Positions 1 to 6,769 of a DNA stretch of 16,921 nucleotides are shown in pieces. The number at the start of each line of letters is the position of its first letter. The stretch's first letter is position 1. The translations under genes were made by a program, and so were the position numbers. This DNA is from Anaerolineales bacterium UBA2029 (GTDB lineage: Bacteria > Chloroflexota > Anaerolineae > Aggregatilineales > Aggregatilineaceae). The stretch spans positions 1 through 16,921 of the forward strand of contig DDBP01000185.1 in assembly GCA_002332795.1 (NCBI GenBank), in the 5' to 3' direction. The notes under the pieces are model-generated. The model made no database searches. It was not told where the DNA came from and saw only the letters and a list, made by a program, of their open reading frames with translations.

Positions 1-348
1 GCCGACCTGGGCATCGGCCTGGAAGGCGGTGTGCAGGAATCCGAATTCGGCCTGCTCACCGCGGCCTGGTGTGTGATCGTGGACAGCAGCGGGCGCGTGG
101 GCGTCGGGGGCAATTCGTGTGTACTGTTGCCCCCCGGTGTCGCCGCCGACGTGCGCGCCGGACTCGAACTTGGCGAGGCGATGGATCGGCTGGTCAACCG
201 CACCAATACCAAGCATCAGAATGGAGCCATCGGCATCCTGACCGATGATCTGGAAACACGCCAGAGTGCCTATCAGACACTCATTCGCCTGGCGCTGGCT
301 CCCTTCATTCACCCTGAATGGTATCCTGACGCCCGCGTGAAGCCGTAG
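1..348 (+). CDS. yjjX: Inosine/xanthosine triphosphatase (YjjX/DUF84 family), 3' part only
   Basis: The reading frame is open from the first base, so the gene starts upstream of the window and only its last 115 codons are present. The fragment opens with ADLGIGLEGG, which fits the conserved glycine/glutamate block of the YjjX/DUF84 NTPase family. It ends with the family's C-terminal pattern: GAIGILTDDL followed by R, Y, LALAPF and a final PEWY. Known members hydrolyse non-canonical nucleotides such as ITP and XTP in the cytoplasm, keeping them out of nucleic acids. The full family length is about 170-180 residues, so roughly one third is missing. The stop codon lies 28 bases before the next gene on the same strand, so the two may be co-transcribed. 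The family assignment is from recalled motifs; the substrate is inferred. Confidence 0.85.
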   Translation, partial: ADLGIGLEGGVQESEFGLLTAAWCVIVDSSGRVGVGGNSCVLLPPGVAADVRAGLELGEAMDRLVNRTNTKHQNGAIGILTDDLETRQSAYQTLIRLALAPFIHPEWYPDARVKP

Positions 349-376
349 GACGGGCTGCAACAGTGGGGGATCGCGC

Positions 377-1825
377 ATGAGAACACGAACCTTCTTCCTG
401 GCGGTGATCTTGATGGCGTTCGCGCTCACGCTTGCGGCGTGCGGTGAGGAACAGTCCAGCGTAGTAGCGCGTCCGGTCATACGTCTGCAGGTCAACGACC
501 GCACCTATGAGGAAAACGTCTACAGCTATTGCTGGCCGGAATCTGCCGACAATGTGGTCTGCGACGTAGACGCGGTGGCGCTGGTGCAGCCCCTGCAAAA
601 CGTGCCGGTGACCCAGGGCGACTCGGTGCAGTTCGTGCTGGATAGCGCCGCCGGGACGCCATCGCGCTTCACGGCTACGCTGCTCGGCTTCGACGAAGTG
701 CGCGATCTCGGTAGCGGGCCAGCCGCCCCCTACGACGTGCAGCTCGAAGACAATCTCTACCGCGTGCGCGTAGACGCCGAATACGACAACGTGGCCGGGC
801 ATCCGGCTTACGTCTCCTATGTCTTCGGGCTGGCGGTGAGCGGCGTCATTCAGCCCACCCCCACGCCAGCGCCCACCGAGACCCCTGTACCCACGGACAC
901 GCCGCTCCCCACCGACACACCGACACCGCCGCCCACACCGACTCTGACGCTGGCTCCCACCCTCACACCGGTCACCGAGACGGTTGTCCCCGCTGCCACT
1001 GAGACGCCCGCGCCTTCTCCCACTGGCACGCAGGTAGAGGCCGTACCGGCAACCAGTACCCCTGCGACAACGCCAATCGCTGGCGATCTCGGCCTGATTC
1101 CGGTCACGGGCAGCGTCAGCGTGGTGGACAAAGGAGTCACGTTGCCGGTCGTGGGCGCGACGGTGCGCTACGAGCACACCTCCCTGGCGCGGCCCGAAAA
1201 TGCCAGCGCGGGTACCGCCGTGACGGGTGCCCAGGGGCAGTTCACCATTGGCCCGCTGCCACTGCACGACACCGACACGATCACCGTGACTGCTTCAGCA
1301 CCCGGCTATGTTACCCAGACCCTGCAACTGACCGGCCTCGATCTGTGGAACATGGCGGGCAAGATCGCCTTCGTGCTGGAACCGGTCGCGCAGCCGACCA
1401 GTGTGCCGCGCGCGGCAACGCCTACCCCGGCCAGTCGCAGCCAGGCGATAACGACCGTCCCGCGCATCACCCTGACGGTGGGCGGCCTGTCACACGTGCC
1501 GGTCGGTTATCAATTCTGCCAGCAACTGCCCGATGGTACGCGCAGTTGCCGCGAGTTGCCCGCGCCAGATGGTTCCACACAGCGGCTGACGCTCCTTCGC
1601 GGCGCGGCAGCCCAACTGCAGATCGAAGGGGCGCGCCCTGACGCGGTGCGTCTGGAGTATCTCACTGACACGGGTCTGCTCACCGGTCAGCCGGAAGAAC
1701 GTCCCGGCGATAACACCGTGCTGTTCACGGTGACGCCCGAAGCAGGTTCGTACATCCTGGCCGTGCGTGTCACCTGGACCGGCTACGACGCCACGTACTT
1801 CTTCCGGGTGACGGTGACAGGGTAG
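377..1825 (+). CDS. Exported lipoprotein with duplicated CX9C domain, PTP linker and carboxypeptidase-regulatory-like domain
   Basis: This 482-residue protein begins with a lipoprotein signal (basic MRTRT, hydrophobic core, lipobox LAAC with Cys22), so it should be lipid-anchored on the outer face of the membrane. Residues about 33-155 form a beta-rich domain with a cysteine pair at 52 and 62. Residues about 159-232 are a Pro/Thr-rich linker with many TPTP and PTDTP units. Residues about 241-336 resemble a carboxypeptidase-regulatory-like (transthyretin-type) beta-sandwich, with GATVRYE and a GQFTIGPLP turn. Residues about 362-482 look like a second copy of the first domain, with cysteines at 381 and 391. 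The ATG at 377 is chosen because the signal peptide starts exactly there; the ribosome site is only a weak GGGGGA. No enzymatic motif is visible and the function is unknown. A role in cell-surface binding or structure is only a guess. Confidence 0.85.
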   Translation: MRTRTFFLAVILMAFALTLAACGEEQSSVVARPVIRLQVNDRTYEENVYSYCWPESADNVVCDVDAVALVQPLQNVPVTQGDSVQFVLDSAAGTPSRFTATLLGFDEVRDLGSGPAAPYDVQLEDNLYRVRVDAEYDNVAGHPAYVSYVFGLAVSGVIQPTPTPAPTETPVPTDTPLPTDTPTPPPTPTLTLAPTLTPVTETVVPAATETPAPSPTGTQVEAVPATSTPATTPIAGDLGLIPVTGSVSVVDKGVTLPVVGATVRYEHTSLARPENASAGTAVTGAQGQFTIGPLPLHDTDTITVTASAPGYVTQTLQLTGLDLWNMAGKIAFVLEPVAQPTSVPRAATPTPASRSQAITTVPRITLTVGGLSHVPVGYQFCQQLPDGTRSCRELPAPDGSTQRLTLLRGAAAQLQIEGARPDAVRLEYLTDTGLLTGQPEERPGDNTVLFTVTPEAGSYILAVRVTWTGYDATYFFRVTVTG

Positions 1826-1855
1826 CACAAAGAGGGGCCGTGGGCCGTCGTCCCG

Positions 1856-1885
1856 TTGGAACGGCGGGATGTTCCGTGATAGAAT
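1856..1885 (+). promoter_or_regulatory. Sigma-70-type promoter for the small membrane-protein operon
   Basis: A -35 box TTGGAA (1856-1861) and a -10 box TAGAAT (1880-1885) are separated by 18 bases, and a TG one base before the -10 makes it an extended -10. The predicted RNA start is near 1892, only a few bases before the ATG at 1898, so the message would be almost leaderless. A short inverted repeat, TCCCG (1851-1855) and CGGGA (1865-1869), brackets the -35 box. Confidence 0.55.
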
Positions 1886-1897
1886 GAGAGAGGCGTG

Positions 1898-2365
1898 ATG
1901 AGTCAACGAGCCAGCCCATCAGACCCGGTCGCGCGGCACCGTCGGGCCGTGCGCAGACAGATCGTCGCGCCGGTGGCAGGGGCCGCGCTGGGATTGCTGG
2001 CGCTGTGTGGGGCGCTGATCGTCGCCGTAGCTGCGGGTGCGCTGGCCGACAGGCAGGTCACTACCTTGATGGGCATCGTGGCGACGGCGTTCATTGCCCT
2101 GCCGCTGACGATCCTGTGCCTGGTGCCCTACGCGCTCCTGGCTGCCCTGGCCGCGCTGAGCGGTCATGCGTACACAGGAGTGCGCGGGCCGCTGCGGTCA
2201 CTCCGCCGGCAGACGGAGCGACTGGCCGCCAGCACCGCAAGGATCGCCCCTCGGCTGGCTGCGCCGTTCGTCGCGCTGAATGTGCGGGTAACGCGCTGGG
2301 AATACATGTTACGGGGGCAGCCGCCGCAGGCGCTGCCTGGTGACGAGGAGACGACCCATGGCTGA
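1898..2365 (+). CDS. Small two-TM membrane protein, unknown function
   Basis: I do not recognise a family. The 155-residue protein has a basic N terminus (RHRRAVRRQ), two hydrophobic segments at about 22-48 and 57-88, and a basic, probably amphipathic C-terminal region at about 96-139 with evenly spaced arginines. This suggests a membrane protein with a cytoplasmic helical tail. The ATG at 1898 is preferred because AGAGAGG (1887-1893) lies at a usable distance. A GTG at 1895 is in frame but too close to that site, although it would suit leaderless translation given the promoter position. The gene overlaps the next by 8 bases. It is the first of three genes in a compact unit that all encode membrane proteins, so a shared membrane complex is plausible but unproven. 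Confidence 0.75.
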   Translation: MSQRASPSDPVARHRRAVRRQIVAPVAGAALGLLALCGALIVAVAAGALADRQVTTLMGIVATAFIALPLTILCLVPYALLAALAALSGHAYTGVRGPLRSLRRQTERLAASTARIAPRLAAPFVALNVRVTRWEYMLRGQPPQALPGDEETTHG

Positions 2366-2609
2366 GCGAATCAAAGTTCTGGAAGAACAGGGGGCAAACG
2401 CGCTGAAACTGGCCGAAGAGCAGATCAACGAACTGCTCAAGAGCCTGGAGGAACAGGACACTCAGGTATGGGCCTATCTGATCGGCGGGGTCATCGCGCT
2501 GATCGCGGGCCTGATCGCCGCCTATATCTACACTCAGACGATGCGCGAGCGGCGCAAGAGTCGCCTGGAGCGTATCAAGGAATCGCTGCGCGGAGGGTTG
2601 CCGCGATGA
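2358..2609 (+). CDS. 83-residue single-TM protein with N-terminal coiled coil (paralogue 1)
   Basis: The ATG at 2358 follows GAGGAG (2345-2350) with seven bases between, a clear ribosome site, and it overlaps the end of the previous gene. Residues 1-35 are rich in Glu, Lys and Leu with heptad-like spacing and should form an amphipathic helix or coiled coil. Residues 40-58 form one membrane helix (YLIGGVIALIAGLIAAYIY) with small residues spaced for helix packing. The tail is strongly basic, with RERRKSR then ERIKESLR. The next gene encodes a protein of the same length with a closely related membrane helix. No known family is recognised. The likely role is a small oligomerising membrane subunit, inferred only from shape and neighbours. 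Confidence 0.8.
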   Translation: MAERIKVLEEQGANALKLAEEQINELLKSLEEQDTQVWAYLIGGVIALIAGLIAAYIYTQTMRERRKSRLERIKESLRGGLPR

Positions 2610-2857
2610 CCTCTGACCTTCGTCCGGACTCCCAGGAGACGCGCAATGCGTCGTGGAAACTGCGCGTCTATCTGCTTGGCGCGCTGATCGGCCTGGCCGT
2701 GGGCCTGATCTCGGCCTACTTCTACGCTCGCGTCTCCGAGGAGAACGGCTTCGAGCGACCCAACCGCATCCCGACCATGGACGCGCTTAAACTGGCCGTG
2801 TCGCTGCTGTCGGTCATCCGGCAGATCACCGATCTCGGCGCAAAACGTGGCAGTTGA
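2606..2857 (+). CDS. 83-residue single-TM protein (paralogue 2)
   Basis: The start ATG at 2606 overlaps the preceding stop in an ATGA arrangement, pointing to translational coupling, and GGAGGG (2592-2597) lies eight bases upstream. A polar N terminus of about 20 residues is followed by one membrane helix at 22-40 (YLLGALIGLAVGLISAYFY). This helix shares 11 of 19 positions with the one in the preceding gene, including both framing glycines and the final AY-Y. The C-terminal half (about 45-83) has PTMDALKLAVSLLSVIRQI, which could be an amphipathic helix lying on the membrane. Unlike its neighbour it lacks the N-terminal coiled coil. The function is unknown; pairing with the preceding protein through the glycine faces is an inference. 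A strong hairpin follows at 2880. Confidence 0.8.
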   Translation: MTSDLRPDSQETRNASWKLRVYLLGALIGLAVGLISAYFYARVSEENGFERPNRIPTMDALKLAVSLLSVIRQITDLGAKRGS

Positions 2858-2879
2858 CAGAAGATCGCTGTGCATTCAT

Positions 2880-2908
2880 CCGGCGGGGGCAGGGTCATCC
2901 CCCGCCGG
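2880..2908 (+). terminator. Terminator-like hairpin after the small membrane-protein operon
   Basis: CCGGCGGGGG (2880-2889) and CCCCCGCCGG (2899-2908) form a perfect 10-bp stem with a 9-base loop, 22 bases after the stop at 2857. The following TGTGTTTCC is only weakly T-rich, so it may be an imperfect intrinsic terminator or a 3'-end stabiliser. Its presence argues against starting the next gene at the in-frame GTG at 2870. Confidence 0.6.
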
Positions 2909-2935
2909 TGTGTTTCCGACGGCTTCACGGCGACC

Positions 2936-4087
2936 ATGAAGGCCTGGCTGCTCCCCCTGGTGCGTCAACAGGCCCCGCGCGCACTGCGGTTGCTGGTCCT
3001 GCTGGGGCTGATCTACGGCCTGCTCACCGCCCGCCCCGCCCCCGCTCGCGTGGTGCTCGGCCCGCCGCAGACAGTGCAGACGGTCAACCTCACCGTCTGC
3101 GTGCACACCCGCCTCACCGACGAAGTCGAAGAATGGAAGATTCAGCGCACCCTGCAACTGGTGCGCGAAATGGGCGCGGCGACCATCGTCGAGTTCTTCC
3201 CCTGGCCCTACATCGAACGCGAGCGCGGTTCCTACGACTGGGAACACGCCGACCGCATTATGCGCCATGCGGAAAACCAGGGTCTGACGGTGCTGGCCCG
3301 CCTGGGGCTGGTGCCAGACTGGGCGCGTCCGCCCGTTCAGGAGAAGGTGACCACCCTCACCTATCTGCCTTACGAGCGCTTTGAAGATTTCGCGCGGTTC
3401 GTGGGCGCCTTCGTGGCGCGCTACGGCGAACGCCTGGGCGGTGTGATCATCTGGAATGAACCCAACCTGAGCTATGAATGGGGCGATCGTGGCCCCGATC
3501 CCGAAGCCTACACCGAATTGTTGCGCCTCTCCTATCAGGCCGCGCACGCCGCCAATCCGCAGGTGCTGGTGCTCGGCGGGGCGCTCGCCCCTACCACCGA
3601 GCCAGAGGGAAGCGGCAGCGGCATGAACGAGATGCGCTATCTGGAGCGCATGTATCAGGCGGGCGCCGCCCCCTACTTCGACGCCCTGGCCGCGCATACC
3701 TACGGCTTCACGGCTGCGCCCTCCGATCCGCCCGATCCGGCGACGATCAACTTCCGCCGCGTCGAACTGTTGCGCGCTGTCATGGAACGCTATGGCGACG
3801 GAGACAAGCCCGTTTACATCACCGAGAGCGGCTGGAGCGATGACCCGCGTTGGACGCGGGCCGTGCGTCCCGGTCAACGCATCGCCTACACGCTGGAAGC
3901 ACTGGACATGGCAACCGCCTGGCCGTGGGTAGAACGGCTGTGCCTGTGGCAGTTCCGGCAGCCCGCCGACACCTTCAACCGCCGCGATGCCTATTACGCG
4001 CTGGTCTCGTCCGACTTCGTGATCAAGCCTATCTACGAAGCGGTACAGGCTTACGCTCGCGGCTGGCCAATCCCTTACGTCCAATGA
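2936..4087 (+). CDS. Clan GH-A glycoside-hydrolase-like protein, exported or membrane-anchored
   Basis: This 383-residue protein has a hydrophobic segment at about 17-31 (LRLLVLLGLIYGLL) followed by TARPAPAR, which can be a signal peptide or an anchor. The rest fits a TIM-barrel glycosidase of clan GH-A. IIWNEPN carries the WNEP motif with probable acid/base Glu175, and VYITESGW carries the probable nucleophile Glu297. Between them lie ALAAHTYGF and other barrel-strand features, and the sequence ends with LCLWQF and a C-terminal helix. Known relatives include the GH5, GH39 and GH53-like families; I cannot assign one. The ATG at 2936 is preferred over GTG 2870 because the longer form would read through the terminator hairpin and bury the signal segment. 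The stop overlaps the next start in an ATGA junction. The substrate is unknown. Confidence 0.8.
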   Translation: MKAWLLPLVRQQAPRALRLLVLLGLIYGLLTARPAPARVVLGPPQTVQTVNLTVCVHTRLTDEVEEWKIQRTLQLVREMGAATIVEFFPWPYIERERGSYDWEHADRIMRHAENQGLTVLARLGLVPDWARPPVQEKVTTLTYLPYERFEDFARFVGAFVARYGERLGGVIIWNEPNLSYEWGDRGPDPEAYTELLRLSYQAAHAANPQVLVLGGALAPTTEPEGSGSGMNEMRYLERMYQAGAAPYFDALAAHTYGFTAAPSDPPDPATINFRRVELLRAVMERYGDGDKPVYITESGWSDDPRWTRAVRPGQRIAYTLEALDMATAWPWVERLCLWQFRQPADTFNRRDAYYALVSSDFVIKPIYEAVQAYARGWPIPYVQ

Positions 4088-4938
4088 ACATGCGCCCCCT
4101 GGCCCCTGCCGCGCACCTGACATCCCTCAGGTGTTGGGTCCGTCAGCACCCACGCCTGGTGCTGACGGGATTGATCGTGCTCCTGGGCGCGATCCTGGCC
4201 TGGGAACTCACCCGCCCCGGCGCACCCTTCGGCCCGCAGGACGGCACCTGGCGGCGGGTGCAGATCAACCGCGACCTGTACGTGGGCATGGATCCCAGCT
4301 ATCCGCCCTTCGCCGCATGGACGCCAGAACAAATCGTCGGCATCGAAGCCGATCTGGCGCGGGAAATTGGGCGAAGGTTGGGAGTGGAAACACACATCCT
4401 GATCATGGGCTTCGATAGCCTGTACGACGCGCTCTACACTGGCATGGTAGACATGGTGATCGCCGGTCTGCAACCCAATCAGGCCCTGACCGAATGGGTC
4501 TACTACTCGCAGCCCTATTTCGACGCCGGGCAGGTGCTCGTTTCGCCGGTCAGCGCTCCCATAGACGACATGCGCGACCTGGACGGCAAGACGCTGGCGG
4601 TGGAGATGGCTTCGGCGGGCGACCAGGCGGCGCAGCGCTGGACGCGGCGATTACGCTCGCTCACCGTGCAGCGCTTTCTGCTGCCCCAGGAAGCCCTGCA
4701 GGCCGTCGCCGAGGGCCAGGCAGCGGCGGCGCTGGTAGACACGATCAGCGCTCATCAATACCTGGCCCAACATCCGGAACTGCGCATGGCCGACCGGACT
4801 GCAGTAGCCGCGCCCTACACCATCGCCATGCGCAAAGCGAATTTCCGCCTGACGGCAGAAGTCGAACGCGCGTTGAAAGCCATCAAGGCCGACGGTACAC
4901 TCGACGCCATTCTGGCCCGCTGGCTGACCGGCTCTTGA
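4084..4938 (+). CDS. Membrane-anchored solute-binding-like protein (SBP_bac_3 family)
   Basis: The 284-residue product has an N-terminal hydrophobic anchor at about 25-41 with no lipobox, then a class-3 periplasmic-binding fold. Visible family features are YVGMDPSYPPFAAW at the start of lobe 1, GIEADLAREIGRRLG, SLYDALYTGMVDMVIAG, the SQPYFDAG segment, and a lobe-2 run ending AALVDT. It should sit outside the membrane and bind a small molecule. Where amino-acid-binding members usually carry an Arg that grips the ligand carboxylate (S-x-T-x-x-R type), this protein reads AGLQPNQAL. The ligand may therefore not be an amino acid. The ATG at 4084 overlaps the glycosidase stop (ATGA), indicating translational coupling; a second ATG at 4090 is in frame. 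No ABC permease or ATPase gene is in the window, so a sensing role is as likely as transport. Confidence 0.83.
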   Translation: MNMRPLAPAAHLTSLRCWVRQHPRLVLTGLIVLLGAILAWELTRPGAPFGPQDGTWRRVQINRDLYVGMDPSYPPFAAWTPEQIVGIEADLAREIGRRLGVETHILIMGFDSLYDALYTGMVDMVIAGLQPNQALTEWVYYSQPYFDAGQVLVSPVSAPIDDMRDLDGKTLAVEMASAGDQAAQRWTRRLRSLTVQRFLLPQEALQAVAEGQAAAALVDTISAHQYLAQHPELRMADRTAVAAPYTIAMRKANFRLTAEVERALKAIKADGTLDAILARWLTGS

Positions 4939-4954
4939 GCCTCAGGAGGTGATC

Positions 4955-5317
4955 ATGCATATCCGACGTGCGCACGAAGTCGTCCCCCTCATCAGCCCGC
5001 ACGGGGAGACTGTCTTCGAATTGATCGGCGCAGCAGCGGGCGGCCTGGGGAGTCACAGCGTGGCTCAGGTGTTGCTGCCGCCGGGGAAAGCATCGCGCAG
5101 GCACTATCACCCAGTCGCCGAAGAGAGTTACTTCATCCTCACCGGGCAGGCACGCCTGGAACTCGATGGAGAGAGCGCCTACCTGGGTGCTGGCGATGCG
5201 GTCGCCATCCCGTCGGGGGTAGTGCATCAGATTCACAACGGGGGCGAGACCGATCTGATCTTCCTGGCCGTTTGCGTCCCCGCCTGGACACCGGACAACA
5301 GCGTCTACCTGGACTGA
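4955..5317 (+). CDS. Single-domain cupin protein
   Basis: The 120-residue protein is a minimal cupin. Motif 1 spans GKASRRHYHP to the glycine in ILTG, with likely metal ligands His50, His52 and Glu56 or Glu57. Motif 2 is GDAVAIPSGVVHQIHN with the fourth ligand His91. Cupins of this size bind a divalent metal and serve as isomerases, oxygenases or sugar/ligand sensors; the sequence does not say which. No signal peptide is present, so it acts in the cytoplasm. The ATG at 4955 is chosen because AGGAGG (4944-4949) lies five bases before it; the in-frame GTG at 4949 overlaps that site. It follows the binding-protein gene by 16 bases and is probably the last gene of that unit. Confidence 0.9.
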   Translation: MHIRRAHEVVPLISPHGETVFELIGAAAGGLGSHSVAQVLLPPGKASRRHYHPVAEESYFILTGQARLELDGESAYLGAGDAVAIPSGVVHQIHNGGETDLIFLAVCVPAWTPDNSVYLD

Positions 5318-5333
5318 GCGCGTCGAACAGAAA

Positions 5334-5354
5334 CGGCGCGGTCATCCCGCGCTG
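5334..5354 (-). terminator. Hairpin terminator between convergent genes
   Basis: CGGCGCGG (5334-5341) and CCGCGCTG (5347-5354) pair over 8 bp with one G-U wobble and a 5-base loop. Read on the minus strand, it is followed by TTTCTGTT, so it best serves the minus-strand membrane-protein gene that ends at 5375. It may also stop transcripts from the cupin gene that ends at 5317. Confidence 0.5.
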
Positions 5355-5374
5355 CATCGGCTGGCGGAGAGCAC

Positions 5375-6769
5375 TCAGCCACTTCGCCCCACGCGGCGCA
5401 TGACCTCGTGCAATGCCCGCAGGACTGGGGTCTGATTCATGCCCGCGATCACGCAGAGCAGATAGGTGATGCCGACCTCGGCGTCGCTCGCCCGCTCGTG
5501 CAGCAAGTCCTGGTTGGCGAGGGTGGCGATCAGGAACATCAGCAGACCCATCACCCCGCCCAGCAGTGGATTGACCAGGTACCAGCTTATATGAATGGGA
5601 TCGAAATCGCGCAGGCGGGTCGTGTGCCGTTCCAGCGTCAGGTAACCCGTGAGCAGCGCCCCGGCGATCCCGAACAGCAGCGGGTAGTAGAGCGCGGCCA
5701 CTACGGGCACGCCTACCGCCTCGCCCACTCCGGCGAACAGCGCCTTCAGCAGGAACAGCACCACCAGGGCGATCACCCAGCCAACCAGGTAATTCAGCAG
5801 CAACGGGCGGTAGCGGGCAATATCCGCTTCGATCTTGCGCTGACGGGTGATCTCGGTGCGGATGCGGTACACAGTGGCCCGCACCGTGTCGTAGTTGGCC
5901 CGCGAACTGCTCAGCAGGCGGTCCGCCTGAGCCAGTTCCTGCTGATAGCCATCGTTGACCTGTGGATCGCGCGTGGGGTGGCGGGCCAGGTCCTCCTGCA
6001 GCGCTTCGATCTGCCGGGCCAGACGACGGAAGCGCTCGTCATCTACCGCACTCGCTGCCGCTTCGGGTGCGCCGGATACAGGCTCAGGTGCCGGTAATAC
6101 ACCGGCAGCGACTGGAGGTTCTGCAGGAATGTCGCGGGCAGGCAACGGCTCGGCTACCGACACAGGCGAAACAGGTGGTGGCTCAGCCGCGCGGGGGGCT
6201 GGTGCGCTCGACCAGGTTTCGGGAGAAGGCGGCGTCAGTGCTTCGACCTCCGCGCGCGGTTGATACGTTGCCTCCTGCACGGTGGACAATGGGCGCGACT
6301 CGCGCTCGGCCAGGGGCGGCGCGTCCCCTTGCGCAGCCGAACTGTGACCAGGCTTGGGCCGCCCCATGATGACCGGCACATCGTCGGCCAGTCCGGGCGG
6401 AGCCGACCAGTCCGGCAGGTCGGTCAGGAATTCGTCGGCGGCGGATCGGGCGCGCTGTTCAGGCGTACGGCGCGGCGGGATGCCAGGTTCCGGTTCCGCA
6501 GACGGCGCAGCGCGGCGATCCGCGGGGAGGACAGGCAACGCCTCGTCCAGGCCCGGCAACGGGGCCGAGATGTCGAATAGGGCGCGCATTTCTTCCGGCG
6601 TCAGGCGCAAAGCCGCCGGATCGAGTGGTTCGGCGGAGCGCTCGGCTGGTAGCGCAGCCGAGGTGTCGCCCGCCATATCTGTGGGTAGCGTGCGCTCGCC
6701 CAGCAGAATTGCCCGGCCTTTGCCCCGCAATGAAGCGCGACGGCGCGGCTCATGATTCGACGCTTCCAC
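5375..6769 (-). CDS. ParA-linked membrane protein with long disordered N-terminal region
   Basis: This protein of 464 residues belongs to no family I recognise. Residues 9-25 form a basic peptide containing LRGKGRAILLGE. Residues about 35-240 are rich in Pro, Ala and Glu and probably disordered. Residues about 243-320 are charged and helical (probable coiled coil). The C-terminal part has hydrophobic segments at about 324-347, 351-376, 398-418 and a weaker one near 432-444. The last three have glycine-rich turns, such as LFGIAGALLTGY and PLLGGVMGLLMF. The GTG at 6769 is chosen as the start because GGAGG (6780-6776) precedes it by six bases, inside the end of parA. The two genes overlap by 20 bases, so they are translationally coupled. 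The soluble part should face the cytoplasm, where it could contact ParA; that interaction is inferred. Confidence 0.8.
   Translation of the reverse strand: MEASNHEPRRRASLRGKGRAILLGERTLPTDMAGDTSAALPAERSAEPLDPAALRLTPEEMRALFDISAPLPGLDEALPVLPADRRAAPSAEPEPGIPPRRTPEQRARSAADEFLTDLPDWSAPPGLADDVPVIMGRPKPGHSSAAQGDAPPLAERESRPLSTVQEATYQPRAEVEALTPPSPETWSSAPAPRAAEPPPVSPVSVAEPLPARDIPAEPPVAAGVLPAPEPVSGAPEAAASAVDDERFRRLARQIEALQEDLARHPTRDPQVNDGYQQELAQADRLLSSSRANYDTVRATVYRIRTEITRQRKIEADIARYRPLLLNYLVGWVIALVVLFLLKALFAGVGEAVGVPVVAALYYPLLFGIAGALLTGYLTLERHTTRLRDFDPIHISWYLVNPLLGGVMGLLMFLIATLANQDLLHERASDAEVGITYLLCVIAGMNQTPVLRALHEVMRRVGRSG

Noticed and set aside
854..1066. PTP-coding DNA repeats as a mobile or CRISPR-like repeat
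   Set aside because: The repetition follows the codons of a Pro/Thr linker within an open frame, with irregular units and no spacers. It recurs at 14911-15039 and 16489-16698 in unrelated exported proteins.
305..1267. Minus-strand open frame of 320 codons over the lipoprotein gene
   Set aside because: The translation is Arg/Gly-rich and low-complexity, without a ribosome site. The opposite strand has a signal peptide and recognisable domains.
2870..2935. Longer glycosidase start at GTG 2870
   Set aside because: It would translate through a perfect 10-bp terminator-like hairpin and push the signal segment 22 residues inward. There is no ribosome site before it.
2876..4123. Long minus-strand open frame of 415 codons opposite the glycosidase gene
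   Set aside because: It is antisense to a gene with clear catalytic motifs. Its translation is rich in His, Gly, Gln and Arg without domain structure, as expected for the complement of a GC-rich coding frame.
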